Under the pieces are notes generated by a model. It searched no databases. It saw only the letters and a list, made by a program, of their open reading frames with translations, and was not told the DNA's origin. The position numbers and the translations under genes are program-made. Below are positions 7,681 to 16,846 of a DNA stretch of 64,000 bases, in pieces (positions within the stretch are counted from its first letter, which is position 1; the number at the start of each line of letters is the position of its first letter). This DNA is from G963556115 sp963667375 (GTDB taxonomy: Bacteria; Planctomycetota; SZUA-567), in contig OY763323.1 of NCBI GenBank assembly GCA_963667375.1, positions 186,001 through 250,000 on the forward strand. The letters are read 5' to 3'.

Positions 7681-9782
7681 AGTAACCCTTCTTTTATGTA
7701 TTGTGGTATTTCCCAATTTATAAATTGATTTCCTGTTTCTTCATCATGCTTACTATTTAGCAAGATTTCTATTGCGAGTTTCGGCTTACTATTAATTGCA
7801 TTATTCGCAAAGACATAAGGGTCTATTTTGCCATTATCAATATAATCTTTTGTCGCGTTAAGCTTTAATGATGGGAAATCATCTTCAAATAAAAGCCCAA
7901 TAATATCATGATTAACGCTAAAAAATGAATCTTCAAAGCTTCTACCATGATAATCATTTTCTTTCGTCTGATATGCTATATATAAGTTCCCGTTACTATT
8001 AATCTCCCATATACCATTTGATTTCGATAATACTCTTTTCTCAAAACTTAATAACCTAAAATAATTCAAATAGTTATCACATTTACCGAGTTTATCTAAT
8101 TCACCTTTATAATAATATTTTAGCGAATTATTACTTGTACTATTTGCTTCAGGTGACTCAACTTTACATTGCATGCTAAAGGTATATTTTCTACCATTTT
8201 TATCCGTATCACTTTTCAACTCAACACTATCAATATCAGTAATTATCAAACATTTCACACCCAGAAATGCAATTAATTTGTCAAAGATTTGCGAATGTGC
8301 CCCGACTGCGATAATGGATATATTTTGAGATAATAAGGGAATTTCCTTAAATCCCGTATCAGCTTGATCAATTTTTCTCATCATTGCAGGTAATAATATT
8401 CTTTCAGTATCTCTTTCTATCAAAATTATTTTATCCGCAAAAAATAATTCCGCACAGTTTAATGTTAAATACTGTTTTAAAAACTTATAATGCTGTTCTT
8501 CATTATTTTCTGCATACTCATCTTTTAAGTCTCTAAGATTTTTTGCTTCAACGCAATTACTCTCCTGGCTTTTTAATTTTAAATACTTTATGCTATTAAA
8601 GTCACTCTCTACAATAATATGAGATGAATGAGTACTAATTAAAGTTTGAAGATTTAATATTTTTGAACTATCTATAATTGTTTGCTCTTTAATAAAATTT
8701 TTAATATTCTTAATAAACACATATTGCATTTGTGGGTGAGTATGAGCCTCAGGTTCTTCAATAAACAAAATATTTAATGCTGCTGGAGTTTCACCTTCAC
8801 TCTTTTTAAAATCATTTAAAAGCACCTCAATTTCAAAAATCATACTAATTAAATTCATATATCCCAAGCCATTATAATGTTCTGGGAGTTTATGATTATT
8901 ATAATTATAAAAAACAGTAGTATTTCCCTCAAGAAGTTGTTTATATTCCAAAGTTGATGAAATACTAATCTGAGTTTGAGCTGGTTTTATACCACCAAAT
9001 TTATCAACACTTTTAATAACATCTTTAAATATTTCATAATATATATTTGTTAATTCTTTATCTGTATTGCGCAAAGACCTTTGCAAATTCTCCAAACATT
9101 CATTTTCTTTATTACCATCTGTCATATTCTTATAAATATTAGCAGTCTGAGCAGAAAGCGTTCGATTATTATCTGAATTTGTAACATCCCTTTTTGCACT
9201 AATACTTTTGAAAGAAATTATATTTGAAATATTAATCCTATTTTTATTCAAATCAATCACGAGTTCAGGGTCATCTAAAGATAGAGATTTATGTTTTATT
9301 GAGCCAATATAGTGGCTAATATTATTCCGAATAAAATGTTTTATATCCTCTTTATCAACTATTGTATTTCTCTTTAAATCATGCCGCAACATTAAATACT
9401 TTTCATATTCTAATTCATACGATAACTCTAAAACAACTGAATTTTTTTCAGGATCTAAATCTAGAATAACACTCGAAATAACTTCCAAGTTATCATCCAA
9501 TTCATAGGCAATATAAATTATAAGTTTTATACTAATTGGTTTATAGTTTTCTTCTAGTATTTCATCTCTTTCACAAACTTGTTCTAGCAATAATGTTTTT
9601 ATATCATTATTAAAATCATCATATGTTATTAATCTATTGTTTAAAAATTTATCCATTACAGCCAGTAATGATGTTTTACCAGTATTGTTTTTACCAAGAA
9701 TAAGTGATAGATCATCTTCAAGATCTATAGAAAATTTTTTTAATAAACGAAAATTTTCTACATCAATTTTAGTAATTTTCAT
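7662..9782 (-). CDS. OLD-family ATPase with TOPRIM nuclease domain (Gabija GajA-like)
   Basis: 706 residues, apparently intact. The N-terminal ABC/AAA ATPase has Walker A (GKNNTGKTS, residues 30-38), a signature and Walker B region (ILFIEEPEAHTHPQMQ) and the H-loop (LISTHSSHIIVESDF). The C-terminal TOPRIM-type domain carries ILIERDTERILLP and LIITDIDSVE, matching the acidic motifs E..xxE and D-x-D, with Arg in place of the usual Gly after the first Glu. GajA is an ATP-regulated DNA endonuclease that senses nucleotide depletion in phage infection. The adjacent UvrD helicase gene is the expected GajB partner but is disrupted. GajA is usually shorter (about 580 residues), so another class 2 OLD/UvrD defence pair is possible. 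AAAGGA precedes the start. Confidence 0.8.
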   Translation of the reverse strand: MKITKIDVENFRLLKKFSIDLEDDLSLILGKNNTGKTSLLAVMDKFLNNRLITYDDFNNDIKTLLLEQVCERDEILEENYKPISIKLIIYIAYELDDNLEVISSVILDLDPEKNSVVLELSYELEYEKYLMLRHDLKRNTIVDKEDIKHFIRNNISHYIGSIKHKSLSLDDPELVIDLNKNRINISNIISFKSISAKRDVTNSDNNRTLSAQTANIYKNMTDGNKENECLENLQRSLRNTDKELTNIYYEIFKDVIKSVDKFGGIKPAQTQISISSTLEYKQLLEGNTTVFYNYNNHKLPEHYNGLGYMNLISMIFEIEVLLNDFKKSEGETPAALNILFIEEPEAHTHPQMQYVFIKNIKNFIKEQTIIDSSKILNLQTLISTHSSHIIVESDFNSIKYLKLKSQESNCVEAKNLRDLKDEYAENNEEQHYKFLKQYLTLNCAELFFADKIILIERDTERILLPAMMRKIDQADTGFKEIPLLSQNISIIAVGAHSQIFDKLIAFLGVKCLIITDIDSVELKSDTDKNGRKYTFSMQCKVESPEANSTSNNSLKYYYKGELDKLGKCDNYLNYFRLLSFEKRVLSKSNGIWEINSNGNLYIAYQTKENDYHGRSFEDSFFSVNHDIIGLLFEDDFPSLKLNATKDYIDNGKIDPYVFANNAINSKPKLAIEILLNSKHDEETGNQFINWEIPQYIKEGLLWIQKD

Positions 9783-9834
9783 AGAATTCCTTTGGATAAA
9801 TATTTTTTCATTTTTTTAAATATAAATATTAGCA

Positions 9835-9863
9835 ATATTATTATATGACCAAAAATCAGTCAA
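9835..9863 (-). promoter_or_regulatory. Promoter of the Gabija-like pair
   Basis: On the minus strand TTGACT (9863-9858) and TAATAT (9840-9835) are 17 bases apart. The transcript would start about 45 bases before the ATG at 9782. Confidence 0.6.
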
Positions 9864-10053
9864 TACAAAAATTCTATACATCCAATATCACCAAACACAA
9901 TATAAATTTTATGTGCCTATATTATTTGCATTATTAACCAATGTCATTGTATCAACAACTATAAAATAAAGGATATAATTTCTAAATAAAATGTAATAAT
10001 TCAGTTCATTGATTTCATCTAAAAATAAATCACAATAACATTTAAAAATATAC

Positions 10054-10086
10054 AAAAAAACCGAATACTCTTAAATTGAGTACCGG
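10054..10086 (-). terminator. Terminator of the GGDEF gene
   Basis: On the minus strand CCG plus TACTC-type arms pair across a seven-base loop (10066-10070 with 10078-10082, extended by 10061-10063 with 10084-10086), followed by a seven-T run. Confidence 0.65.
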
Positions 10087-10185
10087 CTATTTTGTACGTA
10101 AACATTAATATTCACTACTATAAAAAAGATTATATAATATTTTTCTTCACAAACCAAGCTAATCCCAAAACCCGACACATCACCC

Positions 10186-11775
10186 TCACAAATCCACCTT
10201 TACCGCATTATTCTTCCCGCTGTTCTTCACCTCGCGCATCAGGTCTTCGGCCTCCGTGAATATTGCATCTGCGGCCTCATATTTCTCAGAATCGGCTACA
10301 GCCACCCCGATACTCGCGCCAATATTCACCACCCCTTCCATCAGCACATACTCTCTCCCCAAGCTCTCCAACAGCTTATCCGCCACCTTCGTGCAGTAAA
10401 CCGCCGACTCAAAGCGCGAAATTATTACCGCGAACTCATCACTCCCGATCCGTGCCACCGTATCACACTCCCGCACCATCGACTTCATTCGCTGTGCCGC
10501 TATCTTGAGCACCTGATCCCCGGCCTTATACCCCTTCGTATCATTAATTGCTTTAAACCCATTCAGATCAATGCATAGTACCGCATAGTTAAACTTATCC
10601 TGCTTAGAGTCCCTGATCACCTGCGACACACAGTCAAACAACAGCCGCCGATTCGGCAGCTCGGTCAGCACATCATAATATAGCCGATGCTTCAATTCAT
10701 CCTCGAGCCTATTCCTTTGTACCATAATCCGGGCGAGAATAACCGATACCACCAGCACCCCGAAAGCGCAGAGTACGACATACCGGATAATTTTATAATA
10801 TAACTGCTGCTTCGAAAGCGACCACTCCGCCAGATCAACGATATTAATCAGCGTCCACTGCGGCGCCGCGGTATTGTCAATCACATACTGTAACGGTTTA
10901 ATCACCGTATACGACACGATGAGATCACCGATAACCTCCTGCACAAAGGCTGCCTCCTTCAGACGCTGCCAGATCTCAGGATACTCATTTTTTATATTAT
11001 ATCTCTCCCTCGCACTCAGCATGAAGCCCCACTCCTTTTTAGCATCTATATGCGATAAAAAATACCCCTCCCGGTTAATAAGATAAAACACCCCTTCGTC
11101 TCTCGTATTGGCTATTCTTATTCTGCTGAGAATATTAGCCGCCAGATAATTCAGCACCACACAGCCCCGGACCTCACCGTTATCCAGATATACCGGCACA
11201 CCGAAACGGATCATCGGTTTATACGGCACCTCGATTTCATGGTGCTCGATATTAAGATCCAGCGGTGACAAATAGATATTATCCCTCCTTACCGCCATCG
11301 TCTCCTTGAAATAATACCTGTCCGCTTTATTCTGCAGCCCGTCGTCCGGGACAATCTCGGCCTTGCCATTACTATAATTCACCCTGACTATTTCATTACC
11401 GCTGCTGTCTATATACCGCACCTGATCATACATGCCCTTTGTTGCCGCGAAAGATTGGAATTCATCCGCAATCTGCCTCCGGTCAGCCTGATCAAGAATA
11501 CTTTTATACCTGATCGTTGCATTCAGTTTTGACAGAAAAATCAAATCCGCTTTAACGGAATCAAACATCATGAATATTTTACTATCCAGACTCTTCACAT
11601 TATTCAGCGAATCATTCTTGATATGCTCGACCGCCTCATCCCAGTCACGGTAAAAGGAATAACTGATAATAGCGGCGACCACCAGCAGCAGCGCTATAAA
11701 GTACGCCAGCAAGACGAACCAGAATTTATTGTAGAATGCATGTTTTATGCATTTATCATCATAAACAGTATTCAT
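10186..11775 (-). CDS. Membrane sensor diguanylate cyclase (Cache-like, GGDEF)
   Basis: 529 residues from the ATG at 11775 (GAGGG upstream); an ATG at 11817 is in frame but has no ribosome-binding site. There is a transmembrane helix near residues 18-41, then a periplasmic dCache-like sensor of about 290 residues (YIDSSGNEIVRVNY, DRYYFKET, PYKPMIRFGVPVY), a second transmembrane helix near 335-358 and a C-terminal GGDEF domain. The active-site motif reads GSDEF rather than GGDEF, and the inhibitory I-site R-E-C-D lies five residues upstream. Family role: synthesis of cyclic di-GMP in response to a periplasmic ligand. Activity with the Gly-to-Ser change is uncertain. It is monocistronic with a strong terminator. 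Confidence 0.88.
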   Translation of the reverse strand: MNTVYDDKCIKHAFYNKFWFVLLAYFIALLLVVAAIISYSFYRDWDEAVEHIKNDSLNNVKSLDSKIFMMFDSVKADLIFLSKLNATIRYKSILDQADRRQIADEFQSFAATKGMYDQVRYIDSSGNEIVRVNYSNGKAEIVPDDGLQNKADRYYFKETMAVRRDNIYLSPLDLNIEHHEIEVPYKPMIRFGVPVYLDNGEVRGCVVLNYLAANILSRIRIANTRDEGVFYLINREGYFLSHIDAKKEWGFMLSARERYNIKNEYPEIWQRLKEAAFVQEVIGDLIVSYTVIKPLQYVIDNTAAPQWTLINIVDLAEWSLSKQQLYYKIIRYVVLCAFGVLVVSVILARIMVQRNRLEDELKHRLYYDVLTELPNRRLLFDCVSQVIRDSKQDKFNYAVLCIDLNGFKAINDTKGYKAGDQVLKIAAQRMKSMVRECDTVARIGSDEFAVIISRFESAVYCTKVADKLLESLGREYVLMEGVVNIGASIGVAVADSEKYEAADAIFTEAEDLMREVKNSGKNNAVKVDL

Positions 11776-12194
11776 ATTCCCTCGCTTTATGCTGAATTTA
11801 CCAGTATCAATCATCACCGTTATTGTTCATTCTAGCCCCATACCCTCTTTTTGTAAATTTTAAAACCCTTATAAAATAATAATTCCATAACAACTCGTTC
11901 CAAAATCAGCATACTTATTTAGTTATTAATTTATACCCATAATATTTATCCGTATGGCACTCACCCACCCCCGCACCCTCCGTATATTCCCGCAACCATA
12001 ATTACCGCACCATAACGAATCACAATACTTGAGTATTATCCGCCACACTATCACCATAATTAAAAGCAGTAACCCCGATAACATGAGGTTACTGCTAATT
12101 TACAACTGCCGCATATGAGGTTACATCAATACCGCTGATTGCTCCCAGTCGGCTTTTTCCGGTAAATATTCTGCAATGTCTGCTGGTAATATTC
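11776..12194. other. Intergenic region
   Basis: It holds the upstream region of the GGDEF gene and, at 12058-12095, the terminator of the leftward polyol operon. No gene is seen. Confidence 0.5.
12058..12095 (-). terminator. Terminator of the polyol operon
   Basis: GCAGTAACC (12066-12074) pairs perfectly with GGTTACTGC (12087-12095). On the minus strand the hairpin is followed by TTTTAATT. Confidence 0.6.
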
Positions 12195-13061
12195 TCAGAG
12201 CAGATGCTTCACAAATGCCAGAGAATCCCGGAGCAGTTCGTCTTTATCCTCGACCTCTTCAAGCAGATTTCTGAAGAGTGATACCGATCTTCCGACACTG
12301 CCCTGCGGATTCAAAAAAGTCTCCATGGAGATGATTCCGCTGTACTTTATATTCTTCAAGGAATCAAAGATCATTTTCCACGGCAGCATTCCCAGCCCCG
12401 GCAGCACACGGTTATTCTCACCAATGTGGAAGAAATTAAGCTTCTCCCCGGCGATGTTTATCGCTTCGACAAATGACCTCTCTTCAATATTCATATGAAA
12501 CGTATCAAGGTGAATTCCGACACACTCACTGTCAACCTCATCAACAAAGTTTCTCGCCTCTTCCGCAGTATTGAGTAAGAAGTTTTCAAACCTGTTAACG
12601 ACCTCGACGTTGAATATCACCTGATTATCTTCATATACTTTACACAGCTCTTTCAGCGACCTGACCGCATTCTCCCGGAATACCCTTTTTTCAGCATAAT
12701 CTGTTAAATTGGCATTCCCGTTCCAGGCGCCGTGTGTCAGACCGTTACACATGCCGATACCGGCTTTACGCATCTTCACCGCCGCTTCCGACAAAAACGC
12801 TATCCCCTGCTTTCTCTCCGCTGCCACCGGCGAACCGATATCCATCTCAGGTGACAGCCCGCCACTGCACAGCAAGGTTATATTATGCTTCTCTGCTTCC
12901 TCCCTGATCCGTGCCGACATCGCCTCATCAAAGGACCTGATATAGTCGATACCGATCTCCAGCGCGTCAAACCCCAGCTCTGCGGCTCTGGCGACATACG
13001 GGAGCTGATCCGCGGACCAGTCACTGACAAAGTATCCAATATGCAAACCTATTTTATTCAT
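12195..13061 (-). CDS. D-tagatose/D-psicose 3-epimerase-like sugar epimerase
   Basis: 288 residues, the usual length of ketose 3-epimerases in the xylose-isomerase-like TIM-barrel superfamily. The metal-binding set is recognisable: Glu in FNVEVVNRFENF, Asp in GIHLDTFHMN, His in NFFHIGENNR and Glu in ISMETF. The stretches NRFENFLLNTAEEA and HMNIEE closely follow the D-tagatose/D-psicose 3-epimerase pattern. The expected reaction is C3 epimerisation of a ketose. It is the last gene of the operon binding protein, ATPase, permease, dehydrogenase, epimerase, suggesting a ketose made by the dehydrogenase is its substrate. AAGGAG lies six bases before the ATG. The exact sugar is unknown. Confidence 0.82.
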   Translation of the reverse strand: MNKIGLHIGYFVSDWSADQLPYVARAAELGFDALEIGIDYIRSFDEAMSARIREEAEKHNITLLCSGGLSPEMDIGSPVAAERKQGIAFLSEAAVKMRKAGIGMCNGLTHGAWNGNANLTDYAEKRVFRENAVRSLKELCKVYEDNQVIFNVEVVNRFENFLLNTAEEARNFVDEVDSECVGIHLDTFHMNIEERSFVEAINIAGEKLNFFHIGENNRVLPGLGMLPWKMIFDSLKNIKYSGIISMETFLNPQGSVGRSVSLFRNLLEEVEDKDELLRDSLAFVKHLL

Positions 13062-13101
13062 TCTTCTCTCCTTCTAGCTGCTCAACCCAACACCAGATAA
13101 C

Positions 13102-14160
13102 TTACGGTACCATCAAAGTCTTCATTCCGTCACTCTTATGGTTCATGGAATTATCAATAGCCAGTTTGAAGTCTTCTAGTTTATACGGTGTAGAGGCGAT
13201 ACCGTCTGAGGACATCAGACCTCTGGCAAAGAAATCAATTGCCGGCGCGTATGTCCGGTAGCCGAGATGGCCGCCCTTGATTGAGAGCTCCTTGATATCA
13301 CTTATTATTGACCAGTCGAAGCTCACCTCTTCAGCGAAGACCGAGAATTCCATCAGTCTCCCGCCACGGCGCAGCATCTTGACCGCAGAATTAACACTCG
13401 CATTATTACCCGCCACTTCGAGCACAACGTCACAGCCATACTTCTCACCGGTCAGCGCCACCACCTTTTCAACCGCATCCTCCTTGAGCGGATTAATCGT
13501 CAGAGTCGCCCCGTATTTTCTGGCTATTTCCAGACGCTTGTCATCGGTATCAATAACGATCAGATCCTTCGGATTTTTCAGCTTCGCTCCCTGAACCATA
13601 AACATGCCGATCGGGCCGCAGCCGATTACCACCACCGTCTCGCCAAAGCTTATCTCAGCCAGATTTACCCCGTGTAACGCGCAGGCCGCCGGTTCAATCA
13701 CCGCCGCATCCTTCAGCGACAGACAATCGGGAACTTTATGCACAATACTGTCTTTAGTGTATATCATATGCTTTGCCCAGCCGCCATTAGCCCCTTTTAC
13801 CCCATAGGTGTAATGCCGGTCACAGAGGTTATACTCACCCCGGCGGCACCACCAGCACTCCCAGCATGGAGGTATCTGCTCCGCAATCGCTCTGTCACCG
13901 ACCTTCAGACCGTACTTTTCAGCCGCCCCGTCACCAAGCTTGATAACTCTGCCCATGAACTCATGCCCTGCCACAATCGGCGCATTCTGGTAGACGGTTG
14001 GCGAGAAATACGCCTTACCGTAATATATTTTAGGATCAGCGGCGCAGACCCCGCAACTTTCAATCTCTACCAGCACTTCCTCCGGACCCGGATTATTAAT
14101 TTCAAAATCTTCGTATCTAAAATCTTCTTTACCGTAAATTACTACACCCTTGCTTAGCAT
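13102..14160 (-). CDS. Zinc-dependent MDR polyol dehydrogenase (erythritol/threitol-type)
   Basis: 352 residues. The N-terminal GroES-like domain has the catalytic zinc ligands C in CGVCAADP, GHE in VAGHEFMG and E in VIEPAACALHG. A structural-zinc-like cysteine cluster reads CWECWWCRRGEYNLC. The Rossmann domain carries VVIGCGPIGMF and an Asp at VIDTDD that favours NAD. The sequence style (IPPCWECWWCRRGEYNLC, HYTYGVKG) matches enzymes annotated as erythritol or L-threitol dehydrogenases. The predicted role is NAD-dependent oxidation of an imported polyol to a ketose, feeding the epimerase encoded next. The start has AAGGA seven bases upstream. Confidence 0.82.
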   Translation of the reverse strand: MLSKGVVIYGKEDFRYEDFEINNPGPEEVLVEIESCGVCAADPKIYYGKAYFSPTVYQNAPIVAGHEFMGRVIKLGDGAAEKYGLKVGDRAIAEQIPPCWECWWCRRGEYNLCDRHYTYGVKGANGGWAKHMIYTKDSIVHKVPDCLSLKDAAVIEPAACALHGVNLAEISFGETVVVIGCGPIGMFMVQGAKLKNPKDLIVIDTDDKRLEIARKYGATLTINPLKEDAVEKVVALTGEKYGCDVVLEVAGNNASVNSAVKMLRRGGRLMEFSVFAEEVSFDWSIISDIKELSIKGGHLGYRTYAPAIDFFARGLMSSDGIASTPYKLEDFKLAIDNSMNHKSDGMKTLMVP

Positions 14161-14199
14161 AATGCTTTCCTTTTCAAAACATGACTATTATAAAAATTT

Positions 14200-15177
14200 T
14201 TATTCTAATTTACTATTCTGCCTGGTTGCACTTATATAAACCGCAAAAAGAATTATCATCCCTTTAAGAACCTTCTGTGCATAGGGAGAAACTCCCAGCA
14301 AATTCAGACCATTGTTCAACACACCCAGAATCATAGCGCCAATTAGCGTTCCCCAGATATGCCCCTTACCACCCGAGATACTTGTTCCGCCCAGAATAAC
14401 CGCTGCGATCGCATCCAGCTCAAACCCCGACCCGGAATTCGGCTGTCCGCTCATCAACCGGCTGCACAGTACAATTCCACTGATCGCGGAAGTAATCCCA
14501 CTGAAAATATAGACAAACAGCTTATATTTTTTAACCCGGATACCTGAGAGTCTGGTCGCTTCCTCATTACCTCCAATTGCATAAATATAACGCCCCACCG
14601 GCAGATGATTCAACACGATATAGGTTACAGCGTACACCGCAAACATTATCAATATCGGGGTCTGAATACCCAGCACACTCCCGCGTCCGATGATCGCGAA
14701 CTCTTTTGGCAGTCCGCCCAGGGGGTATCCTCCGGTATAGAGCAGAGCCGAACCGCGGGGGATCTCCATCATGGCCAGGGTTACAATAAACGCCGGCATC
14801 TTCGCATACGAGATAAACACGCCATTGATTATTCCGGCAACCATTCCAACCGCCAGACCAATACCGATACTCAAGCTTACCGGGATACCGTAGATCATTG
14901 CCCCGGCCGAGAGCGTGCCGCTGATACAGACGATTGCGCCGACAGAGAGATCTATTCCTCCGGTCAGAATGACCATCGTCATGCCTGAGGCGATTATGGC
15001 ATTGATCGATATCTGTCTGGCGACATTTGTCAGATTGCTCAAGGTTAGAAAGTGTGATGAAATAAACGTCATTGCGACGCACATTAATATTAGGCCTATC
15101 AGCGAAAGTAATTCAGGTTTGGTGGTAATCTGATGCACAAAATTTTCCCGGTTCTGCGCATTATGCTTTACTTGCAT
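14200..15177 (-). CDS. Sugar ABC transporter permease, RbsC-type (operon 1)
   Basis: About 325 residues from the ATG at 15177, where GGAG lies six bases upstream; the gene overlaps the ATPase end by some 17 bases. It has eight to ten hydrophobic segments and the BPD_transp_2 signatures TGGIDLSVGAIVCISG, NGVFISYAKMPAFIVTLAMMEIPRG, YAIGGNEEATRLSGI and AVILGGTSISGGKGHIWGT. It forms the inner-membrane channel of a CUT2-family importer with the adjacent ATPase and binding protein. Confidence 0.9.
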   Translation of the reverse strand: MQVKHNAQNRENFVHQITTKPELLSLIGLILMCVAMTFISSHFLTLSNLTNVARQISINAIIASGMTMVILTGGIDLSVGAIVCISGTLSAGAMIYGIPVSLSIGIGLAVGMVAGIINGVFISYAKMPAFIVTLAMMEIPRGSALLYTGGYPLGGLPKEFAIIGRGSVLGIQTPILIMFAVYAVTYIVLNHLPVGRYIYAIGGNEEATRLSGIRVKKYKLFVYIFSGITSAISGIVLCSRLMSGQPNSGSGFELDAIAAVILGGTSISGGKGHIWGTLIGAMILGVLNNGLNLLGVSPYAQKVLKGMIILFAVYISATRQNSKLE

Positions 15178-16705
15178 TATCTTCTCCATTTATGTCATTA
15201 ACTCCGGTTGCATATTCCATAATTATGTCAGGATTTATCTTCTCTCCTGCTAGTTCAGCTACGATATTATTTTTTCTCATCACTAACACTCTATCGCTTA
15301 TACCGACAATTTCAGGCAGCTCCGAGGAGATCATGATGATGCCGATTCCCCTGTTTGTAAGGTAGCGCATGAGGTTATAAATCTCAGCCTTCGCTCCAAC
15401 ATCTATTCCCCGTGTTGGTTCATCAAATATCAGTATTTTGCATTGAGTGGATAACCATTTCCCAATAACGACCTTCTGCTGATTGCCGCCGGAGAGTTTT
15501 TTAACTATGGTTCGTTCGGAGTTGGTCTTTATTCGTATATCTTTTATCTGCTTGCGGCTGCGTTCTGACATATTGTTGCGATCAAGGGTTTTGGCTTTAT
15601 TCAGAGAGGTGCGCAGAGAATTGATGACAATATTGCTCTCAATACTGAAATCAACAATCAGCCCCTGCGTCTTCCGGTCTTCAGGAAGCAGACCGATCCC
15701 GGATTCCAGCGCCGAGGCTGGATCACCGATACTAACGCGCACTCCGTTCAACTCCAGTTCCTTGACTTCACAGCTGTCCGCCCCGATGAGCGCCTTCACC
15801 AGCTCGCTTCTGCCGGCCCCCACGAGTCCCGCGATACCAAGGATCTCGCCCTTATACAGGTCGAACGCCACCTCCGGACAGCCGGCATCCCGCTTCAGTT
15901 TATGCACGCTCAACAGCGGCACACCGCTATAATCTATAGGATTATCATTTTTGGGAAATTCCTGATCCACATTTCTTCCCACCATCAGGTGAATCAGTTC
16001 TCTGATATTGGTTTCAGCGATATCTTTATAGCCCACAGAACAGCCATCCCTCAGGATAAGAACCTCATCAGCTATCTGAAATATCTCTTCCAGGTGGTGT
16101 GAGATAAATACCATCCCCACATTATGCGCTTTTAATTCCCGGATAAGTTTGAAGAGATTCTCCACCTCCTTGGGTGTGAGCGGCGCTGTCGGTTCATCCA
16201 GAATCAGCACTTTAACCTTCAGACTTACTGCTTTAGCGATTTCCACAAACTGCTGCTCGGCAATACTCAGATTATATATTTTCTCATCCGGTGAGATACT
16301 CATCCCGAGTCGGCTCAATAACGCTGCAGACTTCCTGCGCATTGTGGTTTTATCCAGCAGTCCTGCTCTGGTTCTCAGCTCTCTTCCCAGAAAAATATTT
16401 TCATAAACTTTCAGATACGGAACCAGGCTGAACTCCTGATATATTATACTTATTCCCAAATCCTGAGTCTGCCTGAGACTTGAGTGATTGACATCCTCAC
16501 CCTCAAATTTCATCTCCCCACTATCCTTGTCCGGAGTATACACACCCACAAGAATCTTCATCAGAGTGGATTTGCCAGCCCCGTTCTCTCCCACCAGCGC
16601 CAGAACTTTCCCGCGTTTTATCTTTAAATTAACATCATCCAGTACCTTAACCCCACTGAATGATTTTGATATATTATTCAATTCCAATAAACAATGATCC
16701 GACAT
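15161..16705 (-). CDS. Sugar ABC transporter ATPase, RbsA-type (operon 1)
   Basis: About 514 residues with two fused ABC domains, as in RbsA/MglA. The first has Walker A GENGAGKSTLM, a Q-loop (IIYQEFSLV), signature region LSIAEQQFVEIAKA and Walker B LILDEPTAPLT. The second has the degenerate P-loop GLVGAGRSELV, signature LSGGNQQKVVIGKW and Walker B LIFDEPTRGIDVGAK. The ATG at 16705 is chosen because AAGG lies seven bases upstream. It powers uptake of the substrate bound by the product of 16847-17782. Confidence 0.92.
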   Translation of the reverse strand: MSDHCLLELNNISKSFSGVKVLDDVNLKIKRGKVLALVGENGAGKSTLMKILVGVYTPDKDSGEMKFEGEDVNHSSLRQTQDLGISIIYQEFSLVPYLKVYENIFLGRELRTRAGLLDKTTMRRKSAALLSRLGMSISPDEKIYNLSIAEQQFVEIAKAVSLKVKVLILDEPTAPLTPKEVENLFKLIRELKAHNVGMVFISHHLEEIFQIADEVLILRDGCSVGYKDIAETNIRELIHLMVGRNVDQEFPKNDNPIDYSGVPLLSVHKLKRDAGCPEVAFDLYKGEILGIAGLVGAGRSELVKALIGADSCEVKELELNGVRVSIGDPASALESGIGLLPEDRKTQGLIVDFSIESNIVINSLRTSLNKAKTLDRNNMSERSRKQIKDIRIKTNSERTIVKKLSGGNQQKVVIGKWLSTQCKILIFDEPTRGIDVGAKAEIYNLMRYLTNRGIGIIMISSELPEIVGISDRVLVMRKNNIVAELAGEKINPDIIMEYATGVNDINGEDNASKA

Positions 16706-16736
16706 TTTCATACCTTATGCAAAAGCGGTATATTTT

Positions 16737-16789
16737 GTTTATCAGACCGGACACTACTACCCGAACCCGTCACGTCTGGTCTGATAAAC
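16737..16789 (-). other. Intercistronic hairpin between binding-protein and ATPase genes
   Basis: A 16-bp stem (16737-16752 with 16774-16789, one G-U pair) lies in the 142-base gap between these genes and is not followed by a T-run. Such hairpins protect the upstream mRNA from 3' decay, which would raise binding-protein levels; that role is inferred. Confidence 0.6.
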
Positions 16790-16846
16790 TCAAATACTCT
16801 TTTCAATCAAACCCGATTACTCAACGTTCTAAGCCACGAATTCCGG

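Larger units (their letters stand above)
9783..10185. other. AT-rich intergenic region
   Basis: It contains the promoter of the GajA-like gene and, at 10054-10086, the terminator of the leftward GGDEF gene. I see no gene. It is also the boundary between the AT-rich mobile or defence segment and the higher-GC chromosome to the right. Confidence 0.5.

Noticed and set aside
7267..7716. Leftward frame starting at 7716 and ending at 7267 as a complete 149-residue protein
   Set aside because: The ATG at 7680 has the ribosome-binding site, and the last residues are translated from the IS right end; it is a broken helicase fragment.
12118..12200. Leftward 25-codon frame ending EKADWEQSAVLM, loosely like a binding-protein C-terminus
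   Set aside because: It overlaps the end of the epimerase gene in another frame, is too short, and has no start; chance resemblance is likely.
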